A stretch of 64,000 bases of DNA from Anaerolineales bacterium (GTDB lineage Bacteria; Chloroflexota; Anaerolineae; Anaerolineales; UBA4823), in assembly GCA_016929095.1 (NCBI GenBank), contig JAFGJM010000026.1, forward strand, positions 1-64,000. The letters run 5' to 3'. Under the pieces are notes generated by a model that had not been told where the DNA came from, did no database searches, and saw nothing but the letters and a program-made list of their open reading frames with translations. Positions 28,226 to 37,429 of the stretch are shown here, in pieces; position 1 is the first letter of the stretch, and each line of letters starts with the position of its first letter. Made by a program: the position numbers and the translations under genes.

Positions 28226-29512
28226 ATGTTAATCGAATTTAGCGTCGGAAATTACCGCTCTTTCAAAGATCCGGTCACGTTTAGTATGGTGGCAGCTAAA
28301 ATAACCTCACAAGATCCTCAAATCGATGAAAATAATATTAATGTTATTGATAAACATTTAACTTTATTAACAACCTCGGCAATATATGGGAACAATGCCA
28401 GTGGTAAGAGCAATTTATATAAAGCAATTACTTTTATGAAATGGTTTATTCTTAATTCTTCCAAAGAAACTCAATCGGATGAACCAATAAAAATCGATAC
28501 TTTTCGGTTGAGTGAGGAAACTGAAAATAAACCAGCTTTTTTTCAAATGGTGTTTTTGATTGATAATATTAAATATCGGTATGGATTTGAAGTAACAAAT
28601 GAAAAAGTAACCTCAGAATGGTTATTTTATACGCCAACAATAAGAGAGGGCTTGTTATTTTTACGAGATGATAACGGCTTTAAACTTTCACGAACATTTA
28701 AAGAGGGGAATAAATTAGAAGGAAAAACTCGAATTAATGCATTGTTTCTTTCAGTTGTTGCTCAATTTAATGGGCAGATATCTAATAAAATAATTAATTG
28801 GTTTCAAAGAGTGGGAACTATTTCTGGAGTAGATGATACAAGATATCGAGGTTTTACAATTGGTAGTTTTGCTGAGGGACGATATAAAAATGAAATTTTA
28901 GAACTAATAAAGAAGCTTGATATCGGTGTAAAAGATATCAACATTGAAAAATTAGAAAAAGCGCAAATAAGTTTCCATAAAGATATTTCTGATGATATTA
29001 AAAAAATGATTTTAAAAGATATCGAAAAAGGGGGATCAGTATATGCGATCAATACAAAACATACCAAGTTCAATGAAAAAGGTATACCAACTGGTAATGA
29101 AATGTTTGGTCTAGACATGGAATCAAATGGGACCCAAAAATTATTTTTCCTTGCTGGGCCTATTATTGATACACTTTCTAAAGGCAAAATATTAATAATT
29201 GACGAATTTGAAGCAAGATTAAATCCATTGATTACTAAAGCTTTAGTTCAACTTTTCAATTCAATTGATACTAATCTCAATCGGGCTCAACTGATTTTTA
29301 CTACTCATGACATAAATTTACTCTCTAAAGAACTTTTCCGGAGAGATCAAATTTGGTTTATTGAGAAAGATAGTCGAGGCGCAAGCCACTTATTTTCTTT
29401 AGCTGAATTAAAAGTTCGCAACGATGCATTGTATGAAAAGGATTATATTCAAGGTAAATATGGTGCAATTCCATATCTGGGCAATATTCGAAATATTGTA
29501 TGTGAGGAATGA
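28226..29512 (+). CDS. AAA family ATPase (AbiLi/RloA-like, OLD-type)
   Basis: MLIEFSVGNYRSFKDPVTFSM; Walker A YGNNASGKSNLYKAI; Walker B ILIIDEFEARLNPL. Confidence 0.88.
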   Translation: MLIEFSVGNYRSFKDPVTFSMVAAKITSQDPQIDENNINVIDKHLTLLTTSAIYGNNASGKSNLYKAITFMKWFILNSSKETQSDEPIKIDTFRLSEETENKPAFFQMVFLIDNIKYRYGFEVTNEKVTSEWLFYTPTIREGLLFLRDDNGFKLSRTFKEGNKLEGKTRINALFLSVVAQFNGQISNKIINWFQRVGTISGVDDTRYRGFTIGSFAEGRYKNEILELIKKLDIGVKDINIEKLEKAQISFHKDISDDIKKMILKDIEKGGSVYAINTKHTKFNEKGIPTGNEMFGLDMESNGTQKLFFLAGPIIDTLSKGKILIIDEFEARLNPLITKALVQLFNSIDTNLNRAQLIFTTHDINLLSKELFRRDQIWFIEKDSRGASHLFSLAELKVRNDALYEKDYIQGKYGAIPYLGNIRNIVCEE

Positions 29513-30120
29513 TGGGGAAATCATATCAGTATAGACAAAATTCTCGATATCGACAGCGTGATGTTGATACTCGTGAAATTCGCCAAAGGTTTCTTATTGT
29601 ATGTGAAGGAGGAAAAACCGAGCCGAATTATTTTATTAAATTCAGAACAAATAAAACGGTAATCAATATTGAAGGGCTTGGATGTAATACTATAAGTTTA
29701 GTGACTAAGGCGATTGAGTTAATGAAAAATGATGACTACAATCAAGTTTGGTGTGTTTTTGATCGGGATATTTTTCCTCCTGAAATTTTTAATGCAGCAT
29801 TTGAATTGGCATCTAGGAATGGAATCAAAATAGCCTATTCAAATGAATCATTCGAACTTTGGTATTTTCTTCATTTTGATTATTTGGATACCGCATTAAC
29901 ACGAGATGATTATTGCAAAAGGTTAAACAAATATTTAGGAAGAAAATACGAGAAAAATGATGAAAATATGTATGAAGTTCTTTTAGCATATCAGCCTGAT
30001 GCAATTCGCAATGCAAAAATATTATTGAAACAATACAATCCATCGAATCCGGTGAAAGATAATCCCTCTACAACCGTGCATCTATTAGTTGAAGAATTGA
30101 ATCGGTTTAATTTCTTATAG
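29509..30120 (+). CDS. RloB family protein (AbiLii-like, TOPRIM-like)
   Basis: FLIVCEGGKTEPNYFIKFR...VWCVFDRD...NESFELWYFLHFDY; overlaps the ATPase by 4 nt. Confidence 0.88.
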   Translation: MMGKSYQYRQNSRYRQRDVDTREIRQRFLIVCEGGKTEPNYFIKFRTNKTVINIEGLGCNTISLVTKAIELMKNDDYNQVWCVFDRDIFPPEIFNAAFELASRNGIKIAYSNESFELWYFLHFDYLDTALTRDDYCKRLNKYLGRKYEKNDENMYEVLLAYQPDAIRNAKILLKQYNPSNPVKDNPSTTVHLLVEELNRFNFL

Positions 30121-30124
30121 GAAA

Positions 30125-30973
30125 TTATATCGGCACCCAAAATTTTCCAAACCCAAACATGGACAACCCCCCGCAGGTAAAAAATAATAATATCCCTAAT
30201 GCGATCAATACATAATCTCGTTTTTTATAGTGGAGCTGCTCCAGCCATACCCGCGGACCAACACCAAAGGCGCGCAGGTCCATGGCATCGATGATGTCTT
30301 CGCTGCCGATGATGGCGTGGATGGTGACCGGTACGATGAGCGGCGCCATTTTGCGCACCTGGGCAATCAGCCCGCCGCGCAGATTCTCCAATTCATAGCC
30401 TCGCGCCCGCTGGGCATCCATAGTCATCATGAAATCTCGCCCAAAGGTGGGGATGAAGCGCATGGTCAGGTCCATGGCATAAGCGATTTTGTCCGACATG
30501 CCCAAACCGCGAAAGATGATTCCGTATTGCGCCGGGTTGAGCGAATAGGGGATCAGGATGGTCATGCTTGCCAGGCTGGACACGCGTAAAAAGATCCCCA
30601 GCGAATAGAAAGCTTTTTCCAGGGTGACATTGATTGCCGGCTGCCAGCCGAAAATGGTGAAATTTGCCTGTAAGCGGGTAATTAAGTGCTCGCTTTCGTA
30701 AACCTCCATGCCGCCCCGCCCGGTGAGAAAAGTGAGCGCCGAATAGAAAATGCCAAAGACGGCGATGAACATCAGCGGGCGGCGCATTTCACTCACCCGG
30801 ATACCCGAGCCGATCAAGATCACCAGTGCAATGAACGCAAACACCGCCAGGTAGCGTACATCCCAGAAAAGCAGAGTGCATGCCAGAAAACAGGCGTAAA
30901 AAATCAGCCAGGCTCGTGGATCGAACCATTGGATGATAGATTTTCGGATACGGTATCGCCAGGTGACTAACAT
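30125..30973 (-). CDS. ecfT: Energy-coupling factor transporter transmembrane protein EcfT
   Basis: Five-helix membrane protein with AQRARGYELENL (A-R-G motif) and second ARG-like motif AMDLRAFGVG. Confidence 0.88.
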   Translation of the reverse strand: MLVTWRYRIRKSIIQWFDPRAWLIFYACFLACTLLFWDVRYLAVFAFIALVILIGSGIRVSEMRRPLMFIAVFGIFYSALTFLTGRGGMEVYESEHLITRLQANFTIFGWQPAINVTLEKAFYSLGIFLRVSSLASMTILIPYSLNPAQYGIIFRGLGMSDKIAYAMDLTMRFIPTFGRDFMMTMDAQRARGYELENLRGGLIAQVRKMAPLIVPVTIHAIIGSEDIIDAMDLRAFGVGPRVWLEQLHYKKRDYVLIALGILLFFTCGGLSMFGFGKFWVPI

Positions 30974-30982
30974 ATCGTTAAA

Positions 30983-31111
30983 AGGTAATCAGGTATTAGG
31001 TATCAGGTATCAGTGTGGGGTGAGTAGTGAGTTGTGAGTGGAAAAACGTAATTCTCACTAATCACTACTCACTAAAACTGAAAGCTGATGGCTAATAGCT
31101 GACAGCTCCTT
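30983..31111. repeat. Dense degenerate short-repeat tract (GTATCAG / GTGAGTAGTGA / AGCTGATGGCTAATAGCTGACAGCT)
   Basis: Read directly; includes inverted repeat GTGAGTAGTGA ... TCACTACTCAC. Confidence 0.65.
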
Positions 31112-32043
31112 TACCTTCCCGATTGTTTCCTCACTGCGGCGTAGGCAGCTACCAGAATGGGTACCAGGATGGCAGCGAAGATCAGGTTGGGACCGGCGGC
31201 AGGCAGGAATTCACCCACGATCGCCACCGCGGGCGAGAAGCCATTGATCCAGATATCGGACACCGCGGCAAAACCGATCCCCAGCAAGTTGCCCAGCATA
31301 CTCCAGGTGACAGCGGCTGCCACATCGATGTTCTTTCCAAAAAAGAAGCGCACCGCTAATACCAGAATGAAGCCAATAACTACCGAGAGCCCGGCGAAAA
31401 CCGAAATCTGCGCATCGCCAAAGATGTTATTGGCAACATCGTAGAATGTCATATTGGCTAAATTTCGGTTGAACAGGTAGAAAAGCAACCCGATAGCAGC
31501 CACCGCCGCGCTGATCCACATGACGGTATCCATGCTTTTCTTCTTATCCTTGAACAGGAAGACCATACCGGCGATCATGCCGACTAACCCGTTGCCGATG
31601 CTCCATTGTGGGGAAAGCCCAAATCCTGTCAACGCGTCGCCAAACATGTTGCCCACGGCACCGGTGAACAAGCCAACCGTCGGGCCAAAAGCATACCCGA
31701 AGAACATGGGGATGACAATCGCGGGGCGTAAAGCCACCTGGCTGACAGACGGCACAGCAAACACGGTACCGTTGAACAGGTAGGATAGGATCGCGTATAA
31801 CGCAGCGCCAATCGCCATATAGACGACTTCCCGCGTGCCCACTTCCCAAATATGGCTTCCGCGAGTTACATAATAAATTGCGAACACGATGAGTAGACCG
31901 ATGGCAACAAACACAAAACGCAATAAAGCGGTTTGATCAAGCTGTAAACTGGGATTGAGCATTCCTCCAATCCAGGCTATCAATAAGAAAACAATAAAGA
32001 CGGCTACCAGCGCCGAAATGACGGAAAGCAGTTTTTTATCCAT
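31111..32043 (-). CDS. ECF transporter S component
   Basis: GTREVVYMAIGAALYAILSYLFNG...ALRPAIVIPMFFGYAFGPTVGLFTGAVGNMFGDAL; adjacent to EcfT and EcfA genes. Confidence 0.88.
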   Translation of the reverse strand: MDKKLLSVISALVAVFIVFLLIAWIGGMLNPSLQLDQTALLRFVFVAIGLLIVFAIYYVTRGSHIWEVGTREVVYMAIGAALYAILSYLFNGTVFAVPSVSQVALRPAIVIPMFFGYAFGPTVGLFTGAVGNMFGDALTGFGLSPQWSIGNGLVGMIAGMVFLFKDKKKSMDTVMWISAAVAAIGLLFYLFNRNLANMTFYDVANNIFGDAQISVFAGLSVVIGFILVLAVRFFFGKNIDVAAAVTWSMLGNLLGIGFAAVSDIWINGFSPAVAIVGEFLPAAGPNLIFAAILVPILVAAYAAVRKQSGR

Positions 32044-32077
32044 GAATACCTCTCCTCTATAATGAATAAAAATATGT

Positions 32078-33685
32078 TTAAATATGCGCCAACGCCTCAG
32101 CGCGTTGGAAGTGCCCGGTAGCCTCCACCCGTTGTAAATTCAGTTTGAGCAAAGAGGTAGGCACTAGGCGTGTGGCAGAAAGCAGGTCGAAATTGCTTAA
32201 TACTTCTTCGGGTTTGCCGTCGGCAACCACCTGACCGTTGTCCACCAGCAATACCCGGTTTGCATAAATTACCGCCAGGTCTATATCATGAGTGATGAAA
32301 AGGATGGCTTCAAAATTTGGGAGTTGTAAAATCGCGTCCATGAATTCCATGTAATTGCGGTAATCCTGCCCGGCGGTTGGTTCATCCATGACCAATATGC
32401 GCGAACGCATGGCGAGGATAGCGGCAATACTAACCCGTTTCTGTTGTCCAAAAGAGAGCGCCAATGGGGGATCTTTCTCTCTTCCGGTAAGGTGAACAAT
32501 ATCAATCGCTTCTTGCACCTCCTTTCTGATTTCTTCGGGATCATGGCGCAGGTTGGTAGGCCCAAATGCCAGCTCTTCATAGACTGTAGGGGCAAAGAGC
32601 ATGTGGCTGGGGCTTTGGAAGACATACCCCAGAGTTTTAGCCACCTGCGCCACACTTATGTGACGTGTATCCTTGCCCTCCACTAAAACGCGCCCGGATT
32701 TGGGTTTTAATAATCCAATCGCATGTTTCACCATTGTGGTTTTGCCTGCGCCGTTTGCGCCTAATACAGCGATGACATCGCCCCGGTTTATCGAAAGTGA
32801 AATCCCTTTGAGCACTGTGGTATGGGTTTCGTAACCAAAAGATACATCCTCAAACTGCACCAGAGGCTGCGGTTTGCCGTCCGCCGGTTGGAATTGGACA
32901 GGATGGGGAGGCGGGTCGGCGGCCGCACGCTCAACGATTAACGGCGCGGGCAGTTTGATCTCGTGGTAGTTCACCGCTTTGCTCAAACCGTCCAATGCGC
33001 CAAGATAGCGAATTTCTCCTTCTTCCATGAATATAACCCGGTCGGGATGGATATTAAATACATCTTCTACACGATGCTCAACCATCAATACAGTCATGCC
33101 CTGGTCGGTAAGCTGACGCACCAGGCGCAGTGTCTCTTGAGCGCTGGCGGGGTCCAGGCTGGCAAGTGGTTCGTCTAATAACAGGATACTGGGGCGCATT
33201 GCCAAAACGCCCGCCAGAGCTACTTTTTGTTTTTCGCCGCCGGAAAGATTAAAGGTTTCGCGGTTGCGCAGTTGAAGAATTCCCAGGTATTCCAGGGAAG
33301 AATCGATGCGTTTGATGATCTCGGGGCGGGATAAAGCGAGATTTTCCAGGCCAAAAGCCACTTCGTTCATCACGCGGGTGCCTAAGATTTGCCGTTCAGG
33401 GTCTTGCAGCACTGTGCCAACGATTTGCGAGATGCGCGCCAGGGAGAAGTCAGTGGTTTCCTGGTCATGTAATAAAATCCGACCAGTGATCTCACCCTTG
33501 TAGCTGCGCGGAATCAACCCATTTATGCAGCGGATCAGGGTGGTCTTACCGCAGCCGCTGGCGCCAGCCAGGAGCAGCAACTCCCCCGGCATCATTTGAA
33601 ATGAGATATCTCGGATAGCCAATTCCTGGCGATCACGGTAGCGAAAAGAAACATTTTCGATGGATATGGCAGAAGATTGCGCCAT
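32078..33685 (-). CDS. Fused energy-coupling factor ATPase (two ABC domains)
   Basis: Two Walker A motifs (AGASGCGKTTL, GANGAGKTTM) and two Walker B motifs (ILLLDEPLASLDP, ILVMDEPTAGQD). Confidence 0.93.
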   Translation of the reverse strand: MAQSSAISIENVSFRYRDRQELAIRDISFQMMPGELLLLAGASGCGKTTLIRCINGLIPRSYKGEITGRILLHDQETTDFSLARISQIVGTVLQDPERQILGTRVMNEVAFGLENLALSRPEIIKRIDSSLEYLGILQLRNRETFNLSGGEKQKVALAGVLAMRPSILLLDEPLASLDPASAQETLRLVRQLTDQGMTVLMVEHRVEDVFNIHPDRVIFMEEGEIRYLGALDGLSKAVNYHEIKLPAPLIVERAAADPPPHPVQFQPADGKPQPLVQFEDVSFGYETHTTVLKGISLSINRGDVIAVLGANGAGKTTMVKHAIGLLKPKSGRVLVEGKDTRHISVAQVAKTLGYVFQSPSHMLFAPTVYEELAFGPTNLRHDPEEIRKEVQEAIDIVHLTGREKDPPLALSFGQQKRVSIAAILAMRSRILVMDEPTAGQDYRNYMEFMDAILQLPNFEAILFITHDIDLAVIYANRVLLVDNGQVVADGKPEEVLSNFDLLSATRLVPTSLLKLNLQRVEATGHFQRAEALAHI

Positions 33686-34477
33686 TCATTCCTCTAAGAA
33701 AACTTCCACACTATCTTCCAGCCGGGCATTTAACCTGCGCACGGCGTTCCCGTTGACCACAGATACAATTAAATTACCATTGCTGCCAAACAGCGCCACT
33801 AATTCTCCGGAGGAGCGCTCGCCAAAGGTTTGTACTAAGCCATGTATATTAACCCCGCACAGGCGAATGGTCGCGACAGATGCATCTCCCAGGTGCTCTG
33901 CGCGGATACTGGTATGAATATTGCCAAAATGATCGATATGAATGATATCCCCCCGCCAGCCGTAGACGGTACGCTGAGGTTGTTTCACATTCAGACGCAA
34001 CGGATCGTTGATTGGCGACCCTAATTCTTCGAGCGCCACACCGGAAGCCAGGTGAGCGGCAACCGGGGCAAAAATATCCCGACCGTGAAAGACATGGCTG
34101 ATCTTTTTCAGCCAGTAATGAGGTTGGTCGAGATGTACCCATTGCACCAATTGGTTGTTCTGTTCGAAGTATTGCAACAATAAAGTGAAGACTCCGTTAT
34201 CCGGACCGACAACAAACTGGCTGCCCAGCCTACCGGCAATGGGACGGCGCTCGGTACCCACACCCGGATCTACGACCACGACATGGATGGCGCCGTCAGG
34301 AAAATATGGCGCGGCGCGGGCGACGATCAATGCCGCTTCTTGGATATTTTGCGGCGAGATCAGATGGCTCAAGTCCGCGATCTGTGCTTGGGGGGCGATG
34401 TTCCAAATAACCCCTTTCATGGCGCCAACATTGCCGTCTTTTATTCCAAAATCGGTCGTTATCGTAATGATGGACAT
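33686..34477 (-). CDS. SAM hydroxide adenosyltransferase (DUF62, SAM chlorinase/fluorinase-like)
   Basis: ITITTDFGIKDGNVGAMKGVI, VVVDPGVGTERRPIA, GPDNGVF, HGRDIFAPVAAHLASG, DHFGNIHTSI. Confidence 0.93.
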   Translation of the reverse strand: MSIITITTDFGIKDGNVGAMKGVIWNIAPQAQIADLSHLISPQNIQEAALIVARAAPYFPDGAIHVVVVDPGVGTERRPIAGRLGSQFVVGPDNGVFTLLLQYFEQNNQLVQWVHLDQPHYWLKKISHVFHGRDIFAPVAAHLASGVALEELGSPINDPLRLNVKQPQRTVYGWRGDIIHIDHFGNIHTSIRAEHLGDASVATIRLCGVNIHGLVQTFGERSSGELVALFGSNGNLIVSVVNGNAVRRLNARLEDSVEVFLEE

Positions 34478-34759
34478 GAGATTGACTTATCCGTGAATAC
34501 CCTCAAGGTTGGTTAATCTAATTGTAAAGCAAAATCTGATTTGCTGTAACCCTGATATGAGAATAAAAAGCTCTTAATTAGGACAGCAGGAAAGCAGGAA
34601 GGTCATTTTCTGCAATATAAATGCGATCGTTCTTTGTCCGGCATATAGATACACTTTTCATAGAGTGTTGTTCTTAGTTTGGGAAACGGGTAAAATAAGC
34701 CGGGGATATTGGATTATTCTAATGTAAATGTGGTTTGATCCAGGCGTTTCTCCATTTCA

Positions 34760-35626
34760 TTGTTGAACGGATTGATTATGTTGTCTTCCAGCGTTTTAGG
34801 TGTCTTATCGGGTCTCACAGCGGCTTTTGTGTGGGGGGGTGCGGACTTCAGCGGCGGCTTAGCCGCGCGTAAGCAAAATCAGTTCCAGGTATTGGTTGGC
34901 ACGGCATTATCGGGGCTGGTAGTTTTAATTGCGGCTATGCTCATACGGCGAGAGGGGATGTTGGACTTCATCAGTACATTTTGGGCAGCATTGGCTGGTT
35001 TATTAGGCGCTTTTGGTGTTGCCGCGTTGTATCGCGGCCTTTCTTTGGGAAATGTTGTCAGTGTGGCCCCGGCAGCCGCGGTAATCAGCACAGGGTTGCC
35101 GGTCATTTACAGCCTTTTTTTCGAGGGCAGCCCTAAGGTTACGCAATTCATGGGATTTGGATTGGCGTTGGTGGGAATCTGGCTGACTTCCGGTTCCGAA
35201 TCAATGAAATTGGGTTGGAAAGCAAAAGAGAATTTTTTACTGGCTTTCGTTGCCGGGATTGGTTTTTCGGGATTTTTCATATTGATCGATCAGGTTGAAC
35301 CCGGGAAAATCTTTTCACCCCTGATTGTCTCACGGCTAATGACCCTGGTAGTGGCTTTTTCGATGATTAAATTCCAGGACGTTCCCATGCCGGCACTTTT
35401 TAGCAATCCCGCGGCCTTGTTCGCCGGCGTGATGGATGCCGGCGGTAATATTTTTTATATGGTGGCTATACAATTTACCCGTGTGGATGTGGCGGTTGTT
35501 TTATCTTCATTGTGCCCTGCGGTTACGGTTGTATTGGCGGCGCTGATTTTGAAAGAAAAGATATTGCATAAACAATGGATGGGAGTGGTTGCCTGTTTGA
35601 TTGCCGCAGCGTTGATTGCTTTATAA
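34760..35626 (+). CDS. EamA/DMT family transporter
   Basis: Ten-TM pattern; LSGLTAAFVWGGADFSGG and LSSLCPAVTVVLAALILKEK. Confidence 0.88.
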   Translation: MLNGLIMLSSSVLGVLSGLTAAFVWGGADFSGGLAARKQNQFQVLVGTALSGLVVLIAAMLIRREGMLDFISTFWAALAGLLGAFGVAALYRGLSLGNVVSVAPAAAVISTGLPVIYSLFFEGSPKVTQFMGFGLALVGIWLTSGSESMKLGWKAKENFLLAFVAGIGFSGFFILIDQVEPGKIFSPLIVSRLMTLVVAFSMIKFQDVPMPALFSNPAALFAGVMDAGGNIFYMVAIQFTRVDVAVVLSSLCPAVTVVLAALILKEKILHKQWMGVVACLIAAALIAL

Positions 35627-35704
35627 TGGGGTTTATTGACGTTAATTTATTCGACTTAATAAATATTGCGCTTCGTGAATCTTTTATGATTTGACAGCAT
35701 CTAA

Positions 35705-36313
35705 ATGGGTAAAGCAGAAGAAATCACACTTTCCATACAAGCCTTACGATCCGGTGACCGAGCAGAATATGCCCGGTTGGTGGATGCATACTATCAGCTC
35801 GTGTATCGGTTGGCGCTGAAAATGCTGGGCAATCCGCAAGATGCGGAGGATATCTTGCAGGAGACATTTATTAAAGTGTTTCGCAATATCGATAAATTCG
35901 ATGGGCGTTCAAGCTTATCGACCTGGATTTATCGGATAGCTACCAACGAAGCTTTAATGTTCTTGCGAAAAAAACATCCTGAGCTTGTTTCCATTGATCA
36001 GCCGACTGAAACCGAAGAAGGCGAGCAGGAACCTTTACAAATTGTCGATTGGTGTTGTTTACCAGAGAGTGAATTGATGTCTGCCGAAGCCAAAGCTCAC
36101 CTGGATGAAGCCGTGATGCGCTTACCCCTCAGGCTGCGGGCAGTATTTGTACTCCGAGATATTCAGGGGCTTTCCACCCGTGAAAGCAGCGAAGTATTAG
36201 ACATCAGTGAGATGGCAGTAAAAACACGTCTCTCACGCGCCAGGCTGCGTTTGCGGGAAGAGCTCTCAGATTATTTTGGCGACCGATTGGGAGAAAGGAA
36301 ATCTCTCTTATGA
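35705..36313 (+). CDS. Sigma-70 family (ECF) RNA polymerase sigma factor
   Basis: LVYRLALKMLGNPQDAEDILQETFIKVFRNIDKFDGRSSLSTWIYRIATNEAL. Confidence 0.95.
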   Translation: MGKAEEITLSIQALRSGDRAEYARLVDAYYQLVYRLALKMLGNPQDAEDILQETFIKVFRNIDKFDGRSSLSTWIYRIATNEALMFLRKKHPELVSIDQPTETEEGEQEPLQIVDWCCLPESELMSAEAKAHLDEAVMRLPLRLRAVFVLRDIQGLSTRESSEVLDISEMAVKTRLSRARLRLREELSDYFGDRLGERKSLL

Positions 36314-36567
36314 GTCACGAACAATGCCGATATTTGCTGGGTTCATTATCGGAATATATAGATGGCAAACTGGATGAATCCATATGTCAGGAGATCGAAC
36401 AGCATATGGCAGGTTGCGAGAACTGCCGTGTAGTAATAGATACTCTGCGGAAAACGGTTTCTCTATACCATGAAGAGGCTTTACATACTCAAACTCCGGA
36501 AGATGTTCGCCAGCGTCTCTATAAACGTTTGAAATTGGAAGATTTCTTGCTTAGCAAAAAGCCGTGA
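36310..36567 (+). CDS. Anti-sigma factor, zf-HC2 domain
   Basis: YIDGKLDESICQEIEQHMAGCENCRVVIDTLRKT; 4-nt overlap with sigma factor. Confidence 0.88.
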   Translation: MSHEQCRYLLGSLSEYIDGKLDESICQEIEQHMAGCENCRVVIDTLRKTVSLYHEEALHTQTPEDVRQRLYKRLKLEDFLLSKKP

Positions 36568-36607
36568 CATTAAAAAGAGTTTGTTATATGTGTATCTAAA
36601 GTAATCG

Positions 36608-36805
36608 ATGTATAAAAATTGCCAAGCAAGTGAAGAGCCAAACGTAACCCAAACCGATGAGCTGAAGCAAGAGACGATTATCCTATTACGGCGCGGCGAT
36701 TTATGCCCCCAATGCGGGCAAGGACGTATGGATTATGATGGGTTGCTAAATCTTAGCTGCCCGCAGTGCGGTTATACAAATACTACCGGCGGCAGTTTTA
36801 CCTGA
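36608..36805 (+). CDS. Small zinc-ribbon protein
   Basis: CPQCGQGRMDYDGLLNLSCPQCG. Confidence 0.65.
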   Translation: MYKNCQASEEPNVTQTDELKQETIILLRRGDLCPQCGQGRMDYDGLLNLSCPQCGYTNTTGGSFT

Positions 36806-36857
36806 TAAACAAATCATTCCCCGTCGGGGAATAAGGCAATAATTAAAGGAGCAAGTG

Positions 36858-37322
36858 ATGGATGCGAAAGTCATCTGGCAGGGACGCATGTCTTTCAACG
36901 GGAGAGCCGATAGCGGGTTAGATATTCCGCTGGGTACCGACCCGAGTGTGGGTGGTGACAACGATGGCGCCCGTCCTATGGAGTTGTTTGCCATTGGGCT
37001 GGCGGGTTGTACGGCGATGGATGTGATCTCGATTTTGCAGAAAAAACGAATGGGAGTCACGGAATTTGAGGTTCAAGCACACGTTGAGCGCGCCGACGAA
37101 CATCCTAAAGTGTTTACCCATATCGTATTGGAATATGTGGTTTACGGGCATGAGATCAAGGAAGACGCCGTGGTAAGGGCAATCGAGCTTTCTGCCACAC
37201 GATATTGTCCGGCTCACGCCATGATGGAAAAAGTATGTCCGATTGAGATCAAATATCATATTTATGAGGAAAAGGATGGCGGCGATCGAAGCCTGGTCGT
37301 GAGCGGAGAATTTACGCCTTGA
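36858..37322 (+). CDS. OsmC family protein
   Basis: MELFAIGLAGCTAMDVISILQKKR...AIELSATRYCPAHAMM. Confidence 0.93.
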   Translation: MDAKVIWQGRMSFNGRADSGLDIPLGTDPSVGGDNDGARPMELFAIGLAGCTAMDVISILQKKRMGVTEFEVQAHVERADEHPKVFTHIVLEYVVYGHEIKEDAVVRAIELSATRYCPAHAMMEKVCPIEIKYHIYEEKDGGDRSLVVSGEFTP

Positions 37323-37429
37323 TCGCAGGAAAACAAATACAATTATAGCTCCCCCATTTTTAATCGCAAAAAACGGAGAGGCGCGGCGGGGGGTATTACA
37401 ATATGAAGACAATAAGCGTCACGATTAAT

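Noticed and set aside
30983-31111. Possible CRISPR array
   Set aside because: Repeats are short (about 7-11 bp), degenerate and lack regular unique spacers; no cas genes in the window.
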